NCBI GenBank assembly: GCA_013397935.1
Contig: VZRN01001112.1
Span: 181,702-245,701 of the forward strand
From: Dasyornis broadbenti
Taxonomy: Eukaryota; Chordata; Aves; Passeriformes; Dasyornithidae
DNA: 64,000 nucleotides
Direction of reading: 5' to 3'
Shown one piece after another: positions 22,301 to 34,983 of this stretch. The notes under the pieces are model-generated. The model did not search any database. It was given only the letters and a program-made list of their open reading frames with translations, and was not told the origin of the DNA. Position numbers and translations under genes: made by a program. Position 1 is the first letter of the stretch, and the number at the start of each line of letters is the position of its first letter.

Positions 22301-25300
22301 CAGAGCGGTGGGTGCCTGGTGAGCTGCAGCACTTCCTCTAGCACAGGCCCCTTGCCAAACCCCTATTGCCTCACGCTGACCCTGTAACCGGGCATTTTGA
22401 AACATGGTCTCTCCCTGGTGTGGTGCTCGGGGCCATCCCTAGGGATCTGTGGATGAGGAGGAGGCTCATGAAGGAGGTGGGCAGGGACTCTGGGTGGCCG
22501 TGCGCTGCCAGGTGTTCCCTACAGACCTCTGTAGTGGGGCCTGGTGGTTTCTGTTGTCAGATCTGGAATGACTTCATGAACCGGTCAGGAGAAGAGCAGG
22601 AGCGGGTCCTGCGGTACCTGGAGGAGGAGGCCAGGAAGAAGCACGGGAGGAAGCTGCCTGTCAAGAATGAAGACAAGTGGAAAGGTGCTGGGAGGGGACG
22701 CTGGGTGGGGACAGCCTCTCCCTTTCCTTCCTTGTGTACGTTCTGGGAAGGGTGACCTTCCCTGAAGGCTGCACCCACCCCCTGGGTGTGGCAGTGGGGG
22801 AGTTATGCCTGCAGACCCCCACCATGGACCAGGGATGATTTATGGGATCCAGAAATGGCTGGGGTGACAGGCACAGCAGCCATGCCCCAATGTCACACCC
22901 CCAAATCTCCACATCCCTAAACCTGCTGTGCTGGGGAGGGCATCACTGTCCTGGGGGTGGCCAGGGGACCCACTGGGGTGGCTGGGGAGACACTGGGTCC
23001 TCTGGAAAGGTGACACTGTGGGCTCTGGAGCTGTGAGCTGTGTCTGAATCCCTTCTCCCTTCTCTAGAGCTCCCGGCCTACACACCCCAAGAGTGCTTCC
23101 AGCGCATCAGTCGCCGCCTGCGCGCCACGCTGAAGCGGGGTCGGATCCCCATGGTGAGCTGGGGGCCCGGGCCAGCAGGGCTGGGGCTGGCAAGGGTCCC
23201 TCCACAGCCATGTCCCCAGAGCTTGTGCAGGGCAGTGCCGAATTTCAGTGAAATGCCCCTGAGAACGTGCTCCGGTGCTTGTGTGACCCCACAGTGGTGG
23301 CTGGTTGCAGACAGACATCCCTCTCCCAGCAGATGGGTTTTCCTGGCTCAGTTCACATTTTTCTGGCAGTTACAGGGCTTTTTTTAGTGGTTGTTTCCCA
23401 GTCTCTGTGCAACGAGCAGCAGGTGACAGGTGAACCCAGTGTATTTGTGCATGGAGACAGCAGTGGAACCTTTGGGGTCTTCACAGTGGCCCACACAAGG
23501 TTATTTAGGGAAACTCCAATACATTTTGAAAGGGGGTGAAAGTGCACAAACTGCTGAGCAGGACGGAGAGAGGTGAGTGCAGCCCTGTGCTGCCTGCCCA
23601 GACACTTGCTCTCCCAGCCCTGGGGGTGCTGTCTCCCCGCTCCCTCTGCTCTGTGGGGCTCTGTTTGCTTTCCTGGTGCTAATTAGAGCCTCTAAATGCA
23701 GCCTGGGCTCCTCCTGCCCACTGGCTTCTGCTTGTTTGTCCTCAAAGGAGACGCATGTACTGCTTGTCTCCAGGGTCACGGCACTCTGGAGACCTGCAGA
23801 GCGCTGAGCTTTGAGCGTTGGGAGGCACAAGGCTGCCCTGGCTGCTCTGAACATGAGGGACAGTGCCAGCCCTTGGCACACACAATGTGGAGTTGGCAGG
23901 AGCTGGATCCTTCCCTGCCTCCGGGGCTGGAGATGGGAGATGTCTCCTCTTCCCGTACCTTGCTGTTGTCTCCCATCCAGATGACTTGCCCAGGAGCTGC
24001 TGGCAGTAACTCCTAGGGAGTCAGCACTTTTGTTGTGCCGGGGCTGTGCCTACCACTGCTCCTTCCTTGCTGAGCCCCTGCCTCTCCTCACAGGGGACGC
24101 TGGAGGGGCTGGAGGAGGAGCTGCTGGCCTTCTTCTCTGTCACCCCCCACTCCGTCTACACAGCACTGATGGACAACAGGTATTTCCCCATCTCAGGCTC
24201 CTGGGCTCTGGTGTTCCCTGTGCCCCAGGCTGCAGAGGGCTTTGGGAGCAGAGGAGACCCCTCGGCCTCCCCACAGCCAGGCTGGGGTCTCCATCTGGGG
24301 ATACCCACCTGGCCTGGTCCCTGTGGAGCCCCCGGGGGAGGGATGCCCCTGGGGATCCCTGCACAGGGGCTTGTGGCACTTTGTGCTGCCCGTCTGCTCT
24401 GTGGGTCCCTGGGAGGATGGAGGGCAGAGCAGCCTGTGGAACATAGAGGTCAGAGAGTCGTTGGCTCTAACCCTGTCCCCTCTCCACCAGCTTCGAGAGG
24501 CTCCTGCTCCATGCGCTCTGCCAGTACATGGATCTCGTCTCTGCCAGTAAGAGCCGCGTGTCCGCTTGTTTTTAGTTTTGATTTTGATTTTGTTTTTGTT
24601 TTTCCCCTTTCCTCCATCACTATCTTTCCTCTCCAGTTCAGCCTTTTCCTCCCTTCCTCCTCCCGGCCCCGCCTTTCCCTGGGGCTCACAGATAACCCTG
24701 CGGTGTCCCCACCCCCACCCGCTTCCTCCCCCCTGCTGCCCGGAGCTCCCTCGGCAGCCCCGGCTGTGGTCACCAGCGCTGGCTGCAGCCCCACACGCGG
24801 TGGTCGGATGGATCCAGCTCTGCGGGGGGATTTGGGTGGTCCAAAGCAAGAATCTGCTCGCGGGGTTTCTTCTCCTGCAGCTGCTTCCTCCGCCCACAGA
24901 GCAGCCGTGCACTCGTACTGCCCTGGGCGTCCCCGGAAGGTTTTGTTGCCAAAGCAGGGGATGTGAGGGCACTAGGCTCCGTCCCTCCGGAGGAGGATCC
25001 GCTGCCGAGTGTTTCATTGGGAGCCTCTTGTGGCAAACAGCCTGAGAGCACTAATGATGGGGAAGGGAGCCCGTGGTGCCGGCAGACTCGGCTGGGGATG
25101 GAGGGGACAGAGCACGGGGGAGCCTGCGATTGCCATGAGCCCCAGGGAGCAGGGGATGGCAACGACTGAGCTGGGAATGCCGTGGGGACCCCTGAAGGGA
25201 CAACGGGTGTGTGCTGACCACTCCCTCCCACCCGCAGGTTCGGACATCGAAGGGAAACGTCAGATGAAAGTGAGCAACAAACACCGCGTATTCCTGCCAC

Positions 25301-25341
25301 CCGAGCTGCTGCTCTCAGACTACCTGGAGCAGATGAGCTGA
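19324..25341 (+). CDS. R3HDM4: R3HDM4, R3H domain-containing protein 4
   Basis: Coding exons are 19324-19367, 21624-21778, 21916-22034, 22561-22684, 23068-23153, 24094-24179, 24491-24546 and 25238-25341. All junctions are GT-AG and in phase, giving 257 residues; the human protein has about 268. Diagnostic matches to the human protein include RNSDLIPRAKGRKSLQRLEN, WNDFMNRSGEEQERVLRYLE, ECFQRISRRLRA and the C-terminus EGKRQMKVSNKH. The R3H motif (Arg-x3-His) reads R208-L-L-L-H212, followed by LCQYMDL. R3H domains bind single-stranded nucleic acid, but the cellular role of this protein is poorly known. The N-terminal 40 residues differ most from human, as expected for its less conserved start. 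The first exon codes for only about 15 residues, and the N gap lies just upstream. Confidence 0.95.
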
Positions 25342-25918
25342 TGCCCCGAGAGCTGCCCTGCCCCTCCTGTGTCTGCTGCAGCCGCTCCCAGCCCTGCAGC
25401 CCTTGGACCCTTGGCCCTTCCCCTGATCCAGCAGCCAGTGCCCGGCAGGGCAGAGCGGGGGTCTTGTGGCTGTGCCCCTTGGGTTGCTGGGACCGGTGCG
25501 GACACCCTGCCCGACATCGCTGCGGGTGCGGAGCAGGTGCCTCTTGCCCGCCCCACTCCCTGCGCAGCCCTCCTGGAACTGTTTGTGTGTCTATTTATAA
25601 CCCAGGTGTTTTTAAAAATAATCAGGCGGGGCCAGCCCCCCCCTCTGGCGCTGACGCTCGTGGGGTGATTTCGGTCCAGATTTTTCTGCAGTGAAACAGC
25701 TCCTGGCGGCTGCTGAGCAATCGCTGAGCCGGCGGAAGAGCCTGGGGGCTGCCGCGTTCTGGCACCCGCAGCCCCGCGCCCACGGTGTGTCCAGGGGGGT
25801 TCGGCCCCCTCGGGCAGGGCGGGGTGTGGGGAGCTCCGGGTACTCTTGCCCCACACCCTGTGCCCTGCCCGCACGACGGGGCTGTTTTTAAGTGTAATAT
25901 AGCTTGTGTTTTTTATCA

Positions 25919-25953
25919 CGTGTGTGTATATTTACGTGTGTGTGTGTGCGTCT
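25919..25953. repeat. GT-rich simple repeat
   Basis: Alternating GT blocks interrupted by TATATTTACG lie in the R3HDM4 3' UTR. Confidence 0.7.
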
Positions 25954-26222
25954 GCTGGAGGGGTGTAGCCCCCCCTCGGGGCTCTCCCTGCTTGTCCACA
26001 GCTGCCATGGGGGCAGATGGGGCATTTTGGGTGTCCCTCTGTGTCCCCCCGTGTTCCTGGCATGTGCCAAGGGCTGCTCACAAGGTGTGCCCTGGGGGTC
26101 TTTACTGGTTTCTCTGTCCCATGATGACACTGACTGCCATTAACCGTGGGGACCCCCAGACCCAGGGGAGCCCCTCGCGCCTCCTTTGCTGGTGTGACTC
26201 GGGTACGGGCGCATTCAGAAAC

Positions 26223-26228
26223 AATAAA
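26223..26228 (+). terminator. R3HDM4: R3HDM4 poly(A) signal AATAAA
   Basis: A canonical AATAAA is followed within about 25 bases by a GT/CT-rich stretch. It lies about 130 bases before the 3' end of the convergent U6 gene. Confidence 0.8.
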
Positions 26229-26356
26229 GACGGTGCTCCCGTGCTCCGGCTCTGTCTCTGCGTGGGGACGGCGATCGTGGGGATGGGGAGGGGTCTTGAG
26301 GGGGTCGTAAGGGAGGCAGTTTGGCACGGGCTGCAAAAGGGGTGCGGGGAGGTGCG

Positions 26357-26406
26357 AAAAATATGGAACGCTTCACGAATTTGCGTGTCATCCTTGCGCA
26401 GGGGCC

Positions 26407-26457
<51 letters not shown>

Positions 26458-26463
26458 GAGCAC
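26357..26463 (-). ncRNA. RNU6: U6 spliceosomal snRNA gene
   Basis: The minus strand gives a 107-nt sequence that begins GTGCTCGCTTCGGCAGCACA, contains the ACAGAGA box that pairs with 5' splice sites and the AGC triad, and ends CCATATTTTT. It matches vertebrate U6 at every position I can recall. U6 is the catalytic RNA of the spliceosome and is made by RNA polymerase III, which stops at the five terminal T residues. The upstream sequence has all the external promoter elements, so this is a functional-type gene and not one of the many U6 pseudogenes. It is convergent with R3HDM4 and divergent from MED16. As I recall, human RNU6-2 sits between the same two genes, so the locus is conserved. Confidence 0.97.
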
Positions 26464-26485
26464 GAATTGTCAAGTACTCGCAGTG

Positions 26486-26528
26486 CTATTTAAGGGTCCA
26501 GAAAGAAAAGGCAGTAACGATAGGGTGA
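26486..26528 (-). promoter_or_regulatory. U6 core promoter: PSE and TATA box
   Basis: Relative to the U6 start at 26463, a PSE-like TCACCCTATCGTTACTG begins at -65 (26528), the standard PSE position. A TATA-like TTAAATAG covers -30 to -23 (26493-26486). This PSE plus TATA pair specifies RNA polymerase III at U6 genes through SNAPc and TBP. Confidence 0.9.
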
Positions 26529-26650
26529 CCTTAAGTAATCCGAGACTGGTACATGATAAGCCTCCCAAGTTTTTCCTAATCTTTTACTACCTTGTTTCCT
26601 TAGATTTCCCCAAAAATCTATGAAATTCGCAGGTTATTTTTGCGGTCTCT

Positions 26651-26684
26651 GCCCGGTGCGTTCTGGGTAGTACTCTATGCAAAT
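26651..26684 (-). promoter_or_regulatory. U6 distal sequence element: SPH/ZNF143 site and octamer
   Basis: The Oct-1 octamer ATGCAAAT lies at 26677-26684 (plus strand, about -214 to -221 from the U6 start). A minus-strand ACTACCCAGAACGCACCGGG (26671-26652) fits the Staf/ZNF143 SPH consensus. This pairing is the classic snRNA enhancer. It lies at the left edge of the MED16 CpG island, so the same proteins could also act on MED16. Confidence 0.88.
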
Positions 26685-26689
26685 TAGAG

Positions 26690-27128
26690 CCACTGGCCGG
26701 CTCTCTGAGGCCCCCCGCCCGGGGTGTCCTCGGCGGTGCCTGAGCGCGAGGCGCAGGCGCGGGGCAGGCAGCCGGCGGGGGCGCGTGGGGGTCCTGCGGC
26801 GCGGCGGGAGGCGGCGCGCGCCGGTGAGTGCGGCCGGACCGGGGCCGCCTGGGACCCTCCTGTGCCAGCCCCGGGACCCCCGGCACCTCCTGGTGTCGAC
26901 CCCGAGTCTTCCCCGGGACTCTCCCACCCCCACTCCCCGCCGTTCGTGGGGTCGGTAGTCGCGGACCGCCCCCTCCGCCTCCCCCACGGGGCCGTCCGGG
27001 CCTCTCCCGGTACGGAGCTGTACCCGCCCGTGTCCCGAGAGCTGTCCCCTCCCCACAGCTCCTGGGGTTGGGGTCCCTGCAGGCCGTGCATTCCGTTCCC
27101 GGTGTGACGGGCCCTGTGTCGCCCCTAG
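26690..27128 (+). promoter_or_regulatory. MED16: MED16 CpG island with probable untranslated exon 1
   Basis: This CpG-dense block has no obvious TATA box. A good donor (CCG|GTGAGT) after 26823 and an acceptor (CCCCTAG|GCAGG) at 27127-27128 suggest an untranslated first exon ending at 26823, spliced to the exon that carries the start codon. Confidence 0.7.
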
Positions 27129-27175
27129 GCAGGACCGAGCCTGTCCCGTGTACCCTCCGGGGCCGGGCCAGCGGG

Positions 27176-30100
27176 ATGGACCTGGCGTACGTGTGCGAGT
27201 GGGAGAAGAAGCCCAAGAGCAACCACTGCCCCTCCATCCCCCTCGTGTGCGCCTGGTCCTGCCGCAACCTCATCGCCTTCACCACCGATCTCCGCAATGA
27301 GGAGGAGAAAGGTACCTCGTACCCGTTGCGAAAGCTCCCCTGGAAGTTCCAGGTGCATTTGGGAAAGTCCAGGATCTGCTGGGCCGGGCGACTGGAGCTC
27401 TGTCCTGCTCCTGACAGCTCCTGGCTGCTGCTTCTGCTTTTCCGTCCATCCCTCAGCCTCTGGCAGTGTCTAACACGAGTTTGTTCCCTGGGAGCAGTTT
27501 TGTCTCCTCTAAATCAGGACTGGGCCCACGTTAGTGTGTGGCCCCACACTGAGTTCCCAGCACAGTTGTTACCCTGGCCAAAATAATTTCTATAAAATAT
27601 TTTATATTTTCCCTGCATCAGCTGAGGCTCTGAGGCTCAGAAACAGCAGCTGGTGAGAAAGGACAAGGAGTCACTTGTCTGTTCATGCAGATCTCACCCA
27701 CATGGTCCATATCATCGACACTGAGCACCCATGGGACGTCTACTCTGTGAACTCAGGCCACACTGAAGTCATCACATGTTTGGAATGGGATCAGTCAGGT
27801 GAGCTGGGAATCCCCCTCCTTGTCCCTGTGTCCCACCTGTGCTGTGGATGTCCCAAAGCGATGGGGCATGATTCCTCAGGGGGTTTTGGCTGTTTGCCCT
27901 GTCCTCACGCAGCGTCGTTGTTACAGGCTCCAGGCTGCTCTCGGCGGATGCTGATGGCCACATCAAGTGCTGGAGCATGACGGATCACCTGGCCAACAGC
28001 TGGGAGAACACGGTGGGCAGCGTGGTGGAGGGGGACCCGGTGGTGGCCCTGTCCTGGCTGCACAACGGCGTCAAGCTGGCGTTGCACGTGGAAAAGGTTT
28101 GTCCTAGCTTCCTAAAGAGCTGGAATGCTGGCTCAGGTCTTGGCAAAGGACTCAGGGTCCTGTCTGTGTTCCATGGTCTGGACTCTCTTGTGGCCTTGGG
28201 GAGTTTTTCCAGTCAAAGAAAAATCAGATTCCTGGTTCTTGCTGAATTCCCATGGCGATTGGAGCTTTGTTTCTCTTGGTGTTTTAAGTATGTCTCCCTT
28301 AGTCTGGTGCCTCAGTTCCAGGCTGGAGCATGGAGATAGAGCAGTTCTTTCCTTACCAGTGGTAATTCAGAGGAAATGCATTCAGGGTGCTGAGTTTGGA
28401 TCCAGGGATTTGAACACGGAGATGAGCTCCTTGTTTGGAAACATGTCTGATTCTGCAGACTCTGAAAGCCCAGGGCTGCCAAGCACAAGTTCCCTGCTTG
28501 TGTTTTTTTAACTGCTGGGGTGTCCCACAGAAATCCTGCCCCTCTCACGCGAGGAGAGCTGCGCAGTCACAAATTTTGGGTGCAAACGCCTTGGTTTTGT
28601 TGATTTTTTTTACAGTCAGGAGCATCGAACTTTGGTGAGAAGTTCTCCAGGGTGAAATTCTCTCCATCTCTGACGCTGTTTGGTGGGAAGCCCATGGAGG
28701 GCTGGATCGCCGTGACCATCAGCGGTCTGGTCACCGTGTCCCTCCTCAAGCCCAACGGGCAGGTGCTGACGGCCACCGAGAGCCTGTGCCGCCTCCGCTG
28801 CCGCGTTGCCTTGGCCGACGTCGCCTTCACGGGTGGGGGCAACATCGTGGTGGCCACATCCGATGGCAGCAGCACATCCCCTGTGCAGTTCTACAAGGTC
28901 TGTGTCAGCGTGGTGAACGAGAAGTGCAAGATCGACACCGAGATCCTGCCGTCCCTCTTCATGCGCTGCACCACAGACCCTGCGCGCAAGGACAAGTACC
29001 CGGCCATCACACACCTGAAATTCCTGGCTCGGGACATGTCAGAGCAGGTGAGCAGCTGCTGTTTGCTCCACCTGGGCATCCCCGGGAGTGACCAGCATGT
29101 CCTGCAATACCCTTGGCATTCCTAGTTGCCATTTTGGGAAGTGGTGCTGGTGCAGCTGGACCTCATCATCGCCTCCCACTGATTCCATCCTCTGCTTTTT
29201 GTGGCGGAGCATGACCTGACTGGGAGCAGGATCTTGGAAATGGAGGGTGGGAATGACCAGGGCAGTGCCCTCCCTGTTGTGATGCTCGTGTGGGGGGTTC
29301 TCTTCCTCAGGTGCTGCTTTGTGCTTCCAACCAAAACAACAGCATTGTGGAATGCTGGTCTCTTAGGAAGGAGGGCCTGCCCGTCAACAACATCTTCCAG
29401 CAAATCTCTCCTGTGGGTAAGTGTCTGCACTGGGGACTCTCAAGAACAGGAGCTTGGTCTGAGGGAAGAGTTAAGACAGGTTCTCACCCCCGTTATGTCA
29501 TTTGTGGGATTATTCAGAATCCCATGTTTGTTTTCAGGTGTTCTCGGTCCATTCTGTCTGTTTGCAGCATGGGCAGCAACTCGCTGTTTCCAGGAAGGGG
29601 TTTGTTTGTTCTTTCACTTCATAAACAATATTTTCTGTGCTTTGCTGCACAGCTGCCCTTCCTGCTGCTGCACAGCCGCCCTTCAGTGGAACAAAGCTTC
29701 CCAAAGGACCAGGATCGAGCAGCAGAGCTGGATTAATCCCCTGCCCCGGCTGCCTGGGCTCCACCTGATCTCAGATAGAACAGAATTAATCGAGGCAGTT
29801 TGTTTGGTGAAATAGAAAGGATTATTGTATATAAGGATCTTAATCACTCGCAGCACAGCTTTCCATCATGAGAGATTTAGCAAAACATGTTGTTTGTATA
29901 ATTCAGGAAAAAAATAGGGAAATGTGAGAGAAACATACCGAAAATATGGGGGAAATACACCGGTGTTGTGGAATGAAGAGTCAGTGCCTGATTTGTGATC
30001 CTGCTTTGTTGGGAGTGTGGGCAGAAATGGGGGATGGATTTTCTGATCTCTCTGGGACATAAGTCTCACTCATTTGCTTGTTTCCCCAAGTTGGAGACAA

Positions 30101-33100
30101 GCAGCCTATGATCCTGAAGTGGCGGATCCTGTCTGCCACCAATGACCTGGACCGAGTGTCAGCTGTGGCACTGCCAAAGCTGCCAATCTCCCTGACTAAC
30201 ACAGATCTGAAGGTGGCAAATGACACCAAGTTCTTCCCTGGACTGGGTAAGGAGTTCCTGTTGTCTTCCTCCTAAACATGTGGCTTTTGCCTGAAATTTC
30301 ACCTTCTGAGCTGTAGCTGAAGTAAGAATGGGAGCAAAGCCTGTGGAATGCTGAAGGAAAGCTTTCAAACGGGATGTCTTCCCAGCCATCCCGTTGTGTT
30401 TCCATGGAGAGAGGCTGTGAAATGCTGGTGTTGCGGCTGTGAGCCCCCAGCCTTTTGGCTGCTCCATGGGCTTCAGTGGTGGCCACTGCTTCAGGCAGTG
30501 CCACACTGGGAGGAACCACTTGCTCAGCCTCGTTTGTCTCCTGTCTCCAGGCCTGGCCTTGGCTTTCCATGATGGCAGTGTTCACATCGTGCACCGGCTG
30601 TCCCTGCAGATGATGGCTGTGTTCTACGGCTCCTCCTCGCAGCGCCCCGTGGATGAGCCGTCCCTCAAGCGCCCACGCACTGCGGGGCCCCTGGTGCACT
30701 TCAAGGCCATGCAGCTCTCCTGGACATCACTGGCCCTGGCCGGTGTGGACAGTCACGGGAAGGTTGGTGCTCGCTTGTGGTGGGGTTAGTCCTCACCCAG
30801 GCTCTCTGAGGGATGATGAGTTGCTCAGAAAGCACTGGGAATTCCAGCTATGAGATCCATATTGGGAAGGGATGTATCCCATCAGTGCAGGAATTGTCAC
30901 TAGGTCAGGAATGAGCTGCGTTGGGCCCCACGTTGTGCTGTAGCTTTGTGGGATGATTTCAAACCTGTTCCTGATGCCATTTTCTCTTTGGTTTTTCCCT
31001 TCAGCTGAGCATGCTCCGCATCTCCCCCTCCATGGGCCACGTGCTGGACATGAACATGTCCCTGCGGCACTTGCTGTTCCTGTTGGAGTACTGCATGGTG
31101 ACTGGCTACGACTGGTGGGACATCCTGCTCCACGTCCAGCCCAGCATGGTCCAGAACCTGGTGGAGAAGCTGCACGAGGAGTACATGCGCCAGAATGCAG
31201 CCCTGCAGCAGGTCAGTGGGTGGGAGCTCTGGGCTCGCTCCCAGGGTGGGCGCAGGGGGAGCTCAGGGACTTGGATGAGGGAGCAGCCAGTGCCAGTCCT
31301 CAGGACATGGGTGGCTCTGCCTGGCTGTGCTCTCTGAGTACGCGGCTTGGGCAGTGATGGAGCTGGGAAGAGTATCCCATGTCAATAACCAATTTTCACT
31401 GGATCAACGGGTCTCTACCTGTTGGAAACTGAGATGGCGAAGTCTATTTTTGGCAGATTCTGGGAACAGCAGCACGTGCCCAGCGCAGCGCTCACGTGCT
31501 CAGCACTCACTATTCCTGTCACTCCTGCGGCAGAAAGGGAGAGCAGAGAATAAAGCAGCAGCAGCAGCTTTAATGAGCTTATGCTAATTCTGCCTTTCCT
31601 TGTGCCTTTCCTACATTTCCCCGTCACTCAGGTGCTCTCCACGCGCATCGTTGCCATGAAGGCGTCGCTGTGCAAGCTCTCCTCCAGCACCATCGCCCGT
31701 GTGTGTGACTACCACGCCAAGCTCTTCCTCATCGCCATCAGCTGCACCCTCAAGTCGCTGCTGCGCCCACACTTCCTCAACACCCCGGACAAGAGCCCCG
31801 GGGACCGGCTCACCGAGATCTGCTCCAAGATCACGGATGTAGGTACTGACCTCTCACAGCATCCCACGCTGCCTTCCCGGGGTTTGGGATTGGATTGTTC
31901 CGTGCGGTGTCACGGTCTCATAGTAACTCCTGGGTTTGAGGAGGAGGAGAACGGTGACCTCTGCAGGGAGGGTGTGAGATTTGGATCCATCTTCCTGAGC
32001 CAAGCAATGTCTTGTTTCTCTTCCAGACATTGACAAGGTGATGATTAACCTGAAGACAGAAGAGTTTGTCCTGGAGATGACGACGCTGCAGTCGCTGCAG
32101 CAGCTCATCCAGTGGGTGGGGGATTTTGTGCTCTACCTGCTGGCCAGTCTTCCCAACCAGGTGAGACCTGGAGTGTTGGGAGGGCACAAACACCCATAGG
32201 CAGTGCTGGGGAGCTTTAACCAGGGCACACAAGACTGCATGTCCCTGTCAGCATGGGCGCTGGGGAGGAGTGTAAGGAACAGCAGAATTAGAGAATGGCC
32301 CTTCCCGTGTCCATCTGCGACTGGTGGCGCAGTGACCAGCACCTGTGGAAGCTGGGGACACTCCTGACACAGCTCTGCAGAGGTCTCATCTTCAGGTGAC
32401 CCTCTGGCATCCATGTCAGCGAGTTCCACAGGGTATGTGCTGCTGAAAACAGGAGCTGTGTGGATGCTCGGGCCGGTGTGACCCCCGCCCATGCTGCTGT
32501 CGCCCCGCAGGGCTCCCCGGTGCGCCCCGGACACAGCTTCCTGCGCGATGGCGCGTCCCTCGGAATGTTCCGGGAGCTGATGGTGGTGATCCGCATCTGG
32601 GGGCTGCTGAAGCCCAGCTGCCTCCCCGTCTACACGGCCACCTCCGACACCCAGGACAGCATGTCCCTGCTCTTCCGGCTCCTGACCAAGCTCTGGCTGT
32701 GCTGTGAGTGTGGCCGGTTCCTTGAACAGTAATTCCTGCCACAGCAGGGTGGGACGTGACTCCAAGGGGTCTGGCATATTCCGAAAGAGCAAGTGCAGCT
32801 GCCAAGGTTATTGTTTTCCAGGCTGAGTTGGCAGTGGAGGAGGAGGCTGCATGCAGCTCTCTGGAGCTCTGAAGGAGAAATTTAAAGGTCACACAGGTTC
32901 TTTCCTTCATTTCCCACGCAGGTCGTGAGGAAAATCACATCACAGAGCCTGACGATGCCCTGATCGACGAGTGCTGCCTCCTGCCCAGCCAGCTGCTCAT
33001 TCCCAACATTGACTGGCTGCCCATCAACGATGGCATCATCAGCAAGCTGCAGAACAAGCAGCTGGTCCGGCTGCAGTTTGGGAAGGCTCCCGGGCTCGTT

Positions 33101-34453
33101 GGCCACACTGTCTCTTCGCAGTTTGATGCCTTTGTCAGGTACAAACCCCTGTAATGATTCATTGCAGTGGTGAGAGGGAGAGGGGTCTTGGCAGCTCTGA
33201 AGTTTGGCTTGTCCTCTTGCTGGTGTGGCACCAGAGCAATTTGTCCTCTCTGCTCGAATCCATTTCTCAACTTGCGATGGGCTGGGAATTTGAAGTACTG
33301 AAAAGTGATAGCAAATGGGGGATAAAACCCTCTGGGTTGTGATTAATTGTGTCACTGTGGCCACAAATCCCATGGCACTGGGTGGGCAATTGGGCAGAGC
33401 TTCTGCCATGTTGGCCACTGAGATATGGCTCCCTGTCCTGGGAGCAGCTCATGGAAAGTGACACTCTAGGAAAGTCCTGTTCTCCCTCCCCAGGGCCCCT
33501 GGGCAGCCCAAAATTGACCACCTGAGGCGGCTGCACCTGGGCGCATACCCGACAGAGGAATGCAAGTCCTGTACCAGGTAAGTGACACTTCCAGTGGGGC
33601 TTGGTCAGGACTTGGACTGTCCTGTGTCCTTTAGGAGCTCTCTGAGGCAGGTTGTGGCCGTGGTTAAGGTGTCCCCAACCTGGGACACCCAGGTCATTGT
33701 CAGAGAGTGGTGTTGTTGCAGCCTGGCCCTTGAGTTAAAAATCAAACAGATCAGATCAGGCTCTTAAAGTAATCTGGCCTGGAGGAGACCCTACAGCAAC
33801 TCCTTTATGTGATGCCCAGTTCTCTGGTCTGGTCATTAAAACACCTGTGTGGTCATAGCGGGGCTGGGGGAGGAACCAGCCCAGTGCTCCCATTTTGAGG
33901 TCATCTCTCCACCAGGCTCGCATTTCGTGCTCTTCTACTCATCCACCCTCACGGGAGAGCCTGGATTTCAGGATAATGGCTCAGGGAACAAACATCCATC
34001 TAAGTCATGTGATTGAATTAGCTTTAATTACTGGTTTTAATAGAAAGCCTCTGTAGCAGATCATTTTTGTGAGATGACTGTCAGTTGTTTCATGTATAAA
34101 CAGCAGCTGGGGCTGTTCCTTGCCAGGCTCCAGCTCCGGCTCCAGCAGAGCCCTCAGCGGGATTTTGTTGCTTGCTGGTTTCAGCTGGTTTTGGTGCTCA
34201 CAAGTGTCACCTGCAGAGCTGGTTTCCCCCATGGATCCCCAGATCCCTGTGTGATCTGTGCAGCACCCCAGCAGTGCTGCCTCTCCAGTGCCCCCCGGGC
34301 TGGCTGCACCTTCCATGTCCCCCCAGGTGTGGCTGTGTCACCATGCTGAAGTCGCCCAACAAGGTGACAGCGGTGAAGCAGTGGGAGCAGCGCTGGATCA
34401 AGAACTGTCTGTGTGGGGGGCTGTGGAGGAGGATGCCCCTCAGCTACTCCTGA
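27176..34453 (+). CDS. MED16: MED16, Mediator tail-module subunit (TRAP95)
   Basis: Coding exons are 27176-27311, 27691-27798, 27927-28096, 28616-29047, 29311-29416, 30091-30246, 30551-30762, 31005-31211, 31632-31842, 32027-32160, 32511-32703, 32922-33138, 33494-33577 and 34327-34453. All are GT-AG and in phase, giving 830 residues; human isoforms have about 841-877. The start MDLAYVCEWEKKPKS matches human MDLAYVCEWEK. The N-terminal half is the WD40-type propeller (for example [51 protein letters not shown]). The C-terminal half is helical (LRHLLFLLEYCMVTGYDWWD) and ends in a Cys cluster (ECKSCTRCGC, then NCLCGGLWRRMPLSYS). The protein sits in the nuclear Mediator complex and links activators to RNA polymerase II. 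Every human block I could compare is present. Confidence 0.97.
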
Positions 34454-34977
34454 GCTCTTCCCAGCAGCGAGGCTCCCTGCATGGAGATTTTGGGGCAAGG
34501 GGATGGAACTCCTCTCCTGCACGCTGGAAAAGCTGCTGCTGCTCATCCTTGGTTGAGCTGTGCTGCAAAACAGAGCTGAGGGAGCTCTTCCTCTTTTACC
34601 AGGGAAGAGCTGGAAGGGAATGCCAGAGGTTTCCCCATCATTTGGGGCCCGGGAGTGGGGAGCCTGGCCGTGTGGTGGGGCTGTGCCAGCGGAGTGACTG
34701 TGTCCTATCAGCCTCCCTGGCCTGGGCAAAGAGCGGTGATGGGGTGGCTGGTGAGGAACAAAGCCCCAGCTGAGGGGAGCAAACATCTGGTACCTGACAT
34801 CCATCCTGTGCCTCCGGCTGCTTGGGAAGTGCCACTTGGGCTGGGCAGTCCTGACCTCTCAGCAAACCTGCCCCTCTGACAGGAGTTGGCTCCTGTGTGC
34901 CTATCCATGTTGGATGGGAGCAGGAGCAAGAGTGCAGCTGCCTGGAGTGAACCCTTCCTTTGGCTCTTGCTGTTGTA

Positions 34978-34983
34978 AATAAA
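34978..34983 (+). terminator. MED16: MED16 poly(A) signal AATAAA
   Basis: A canonical signal lies about 525 bases after the stop codon, followed by T-rich and then TG-rich sequence. It defines a 3' UTR of roughly 34454-35000. Confidence 0.8.

Larger units (their letters stand above)
25342..26250 (+). other. R3HDM4: R3HDM4 3' UTR
   Basis: About 0.9 kb follows the stop codon before a canonical poly(A) signal. It contains a GT-rich microsatellite (about 25919-25953) and no coding frame of note. Confidence 0.75.
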
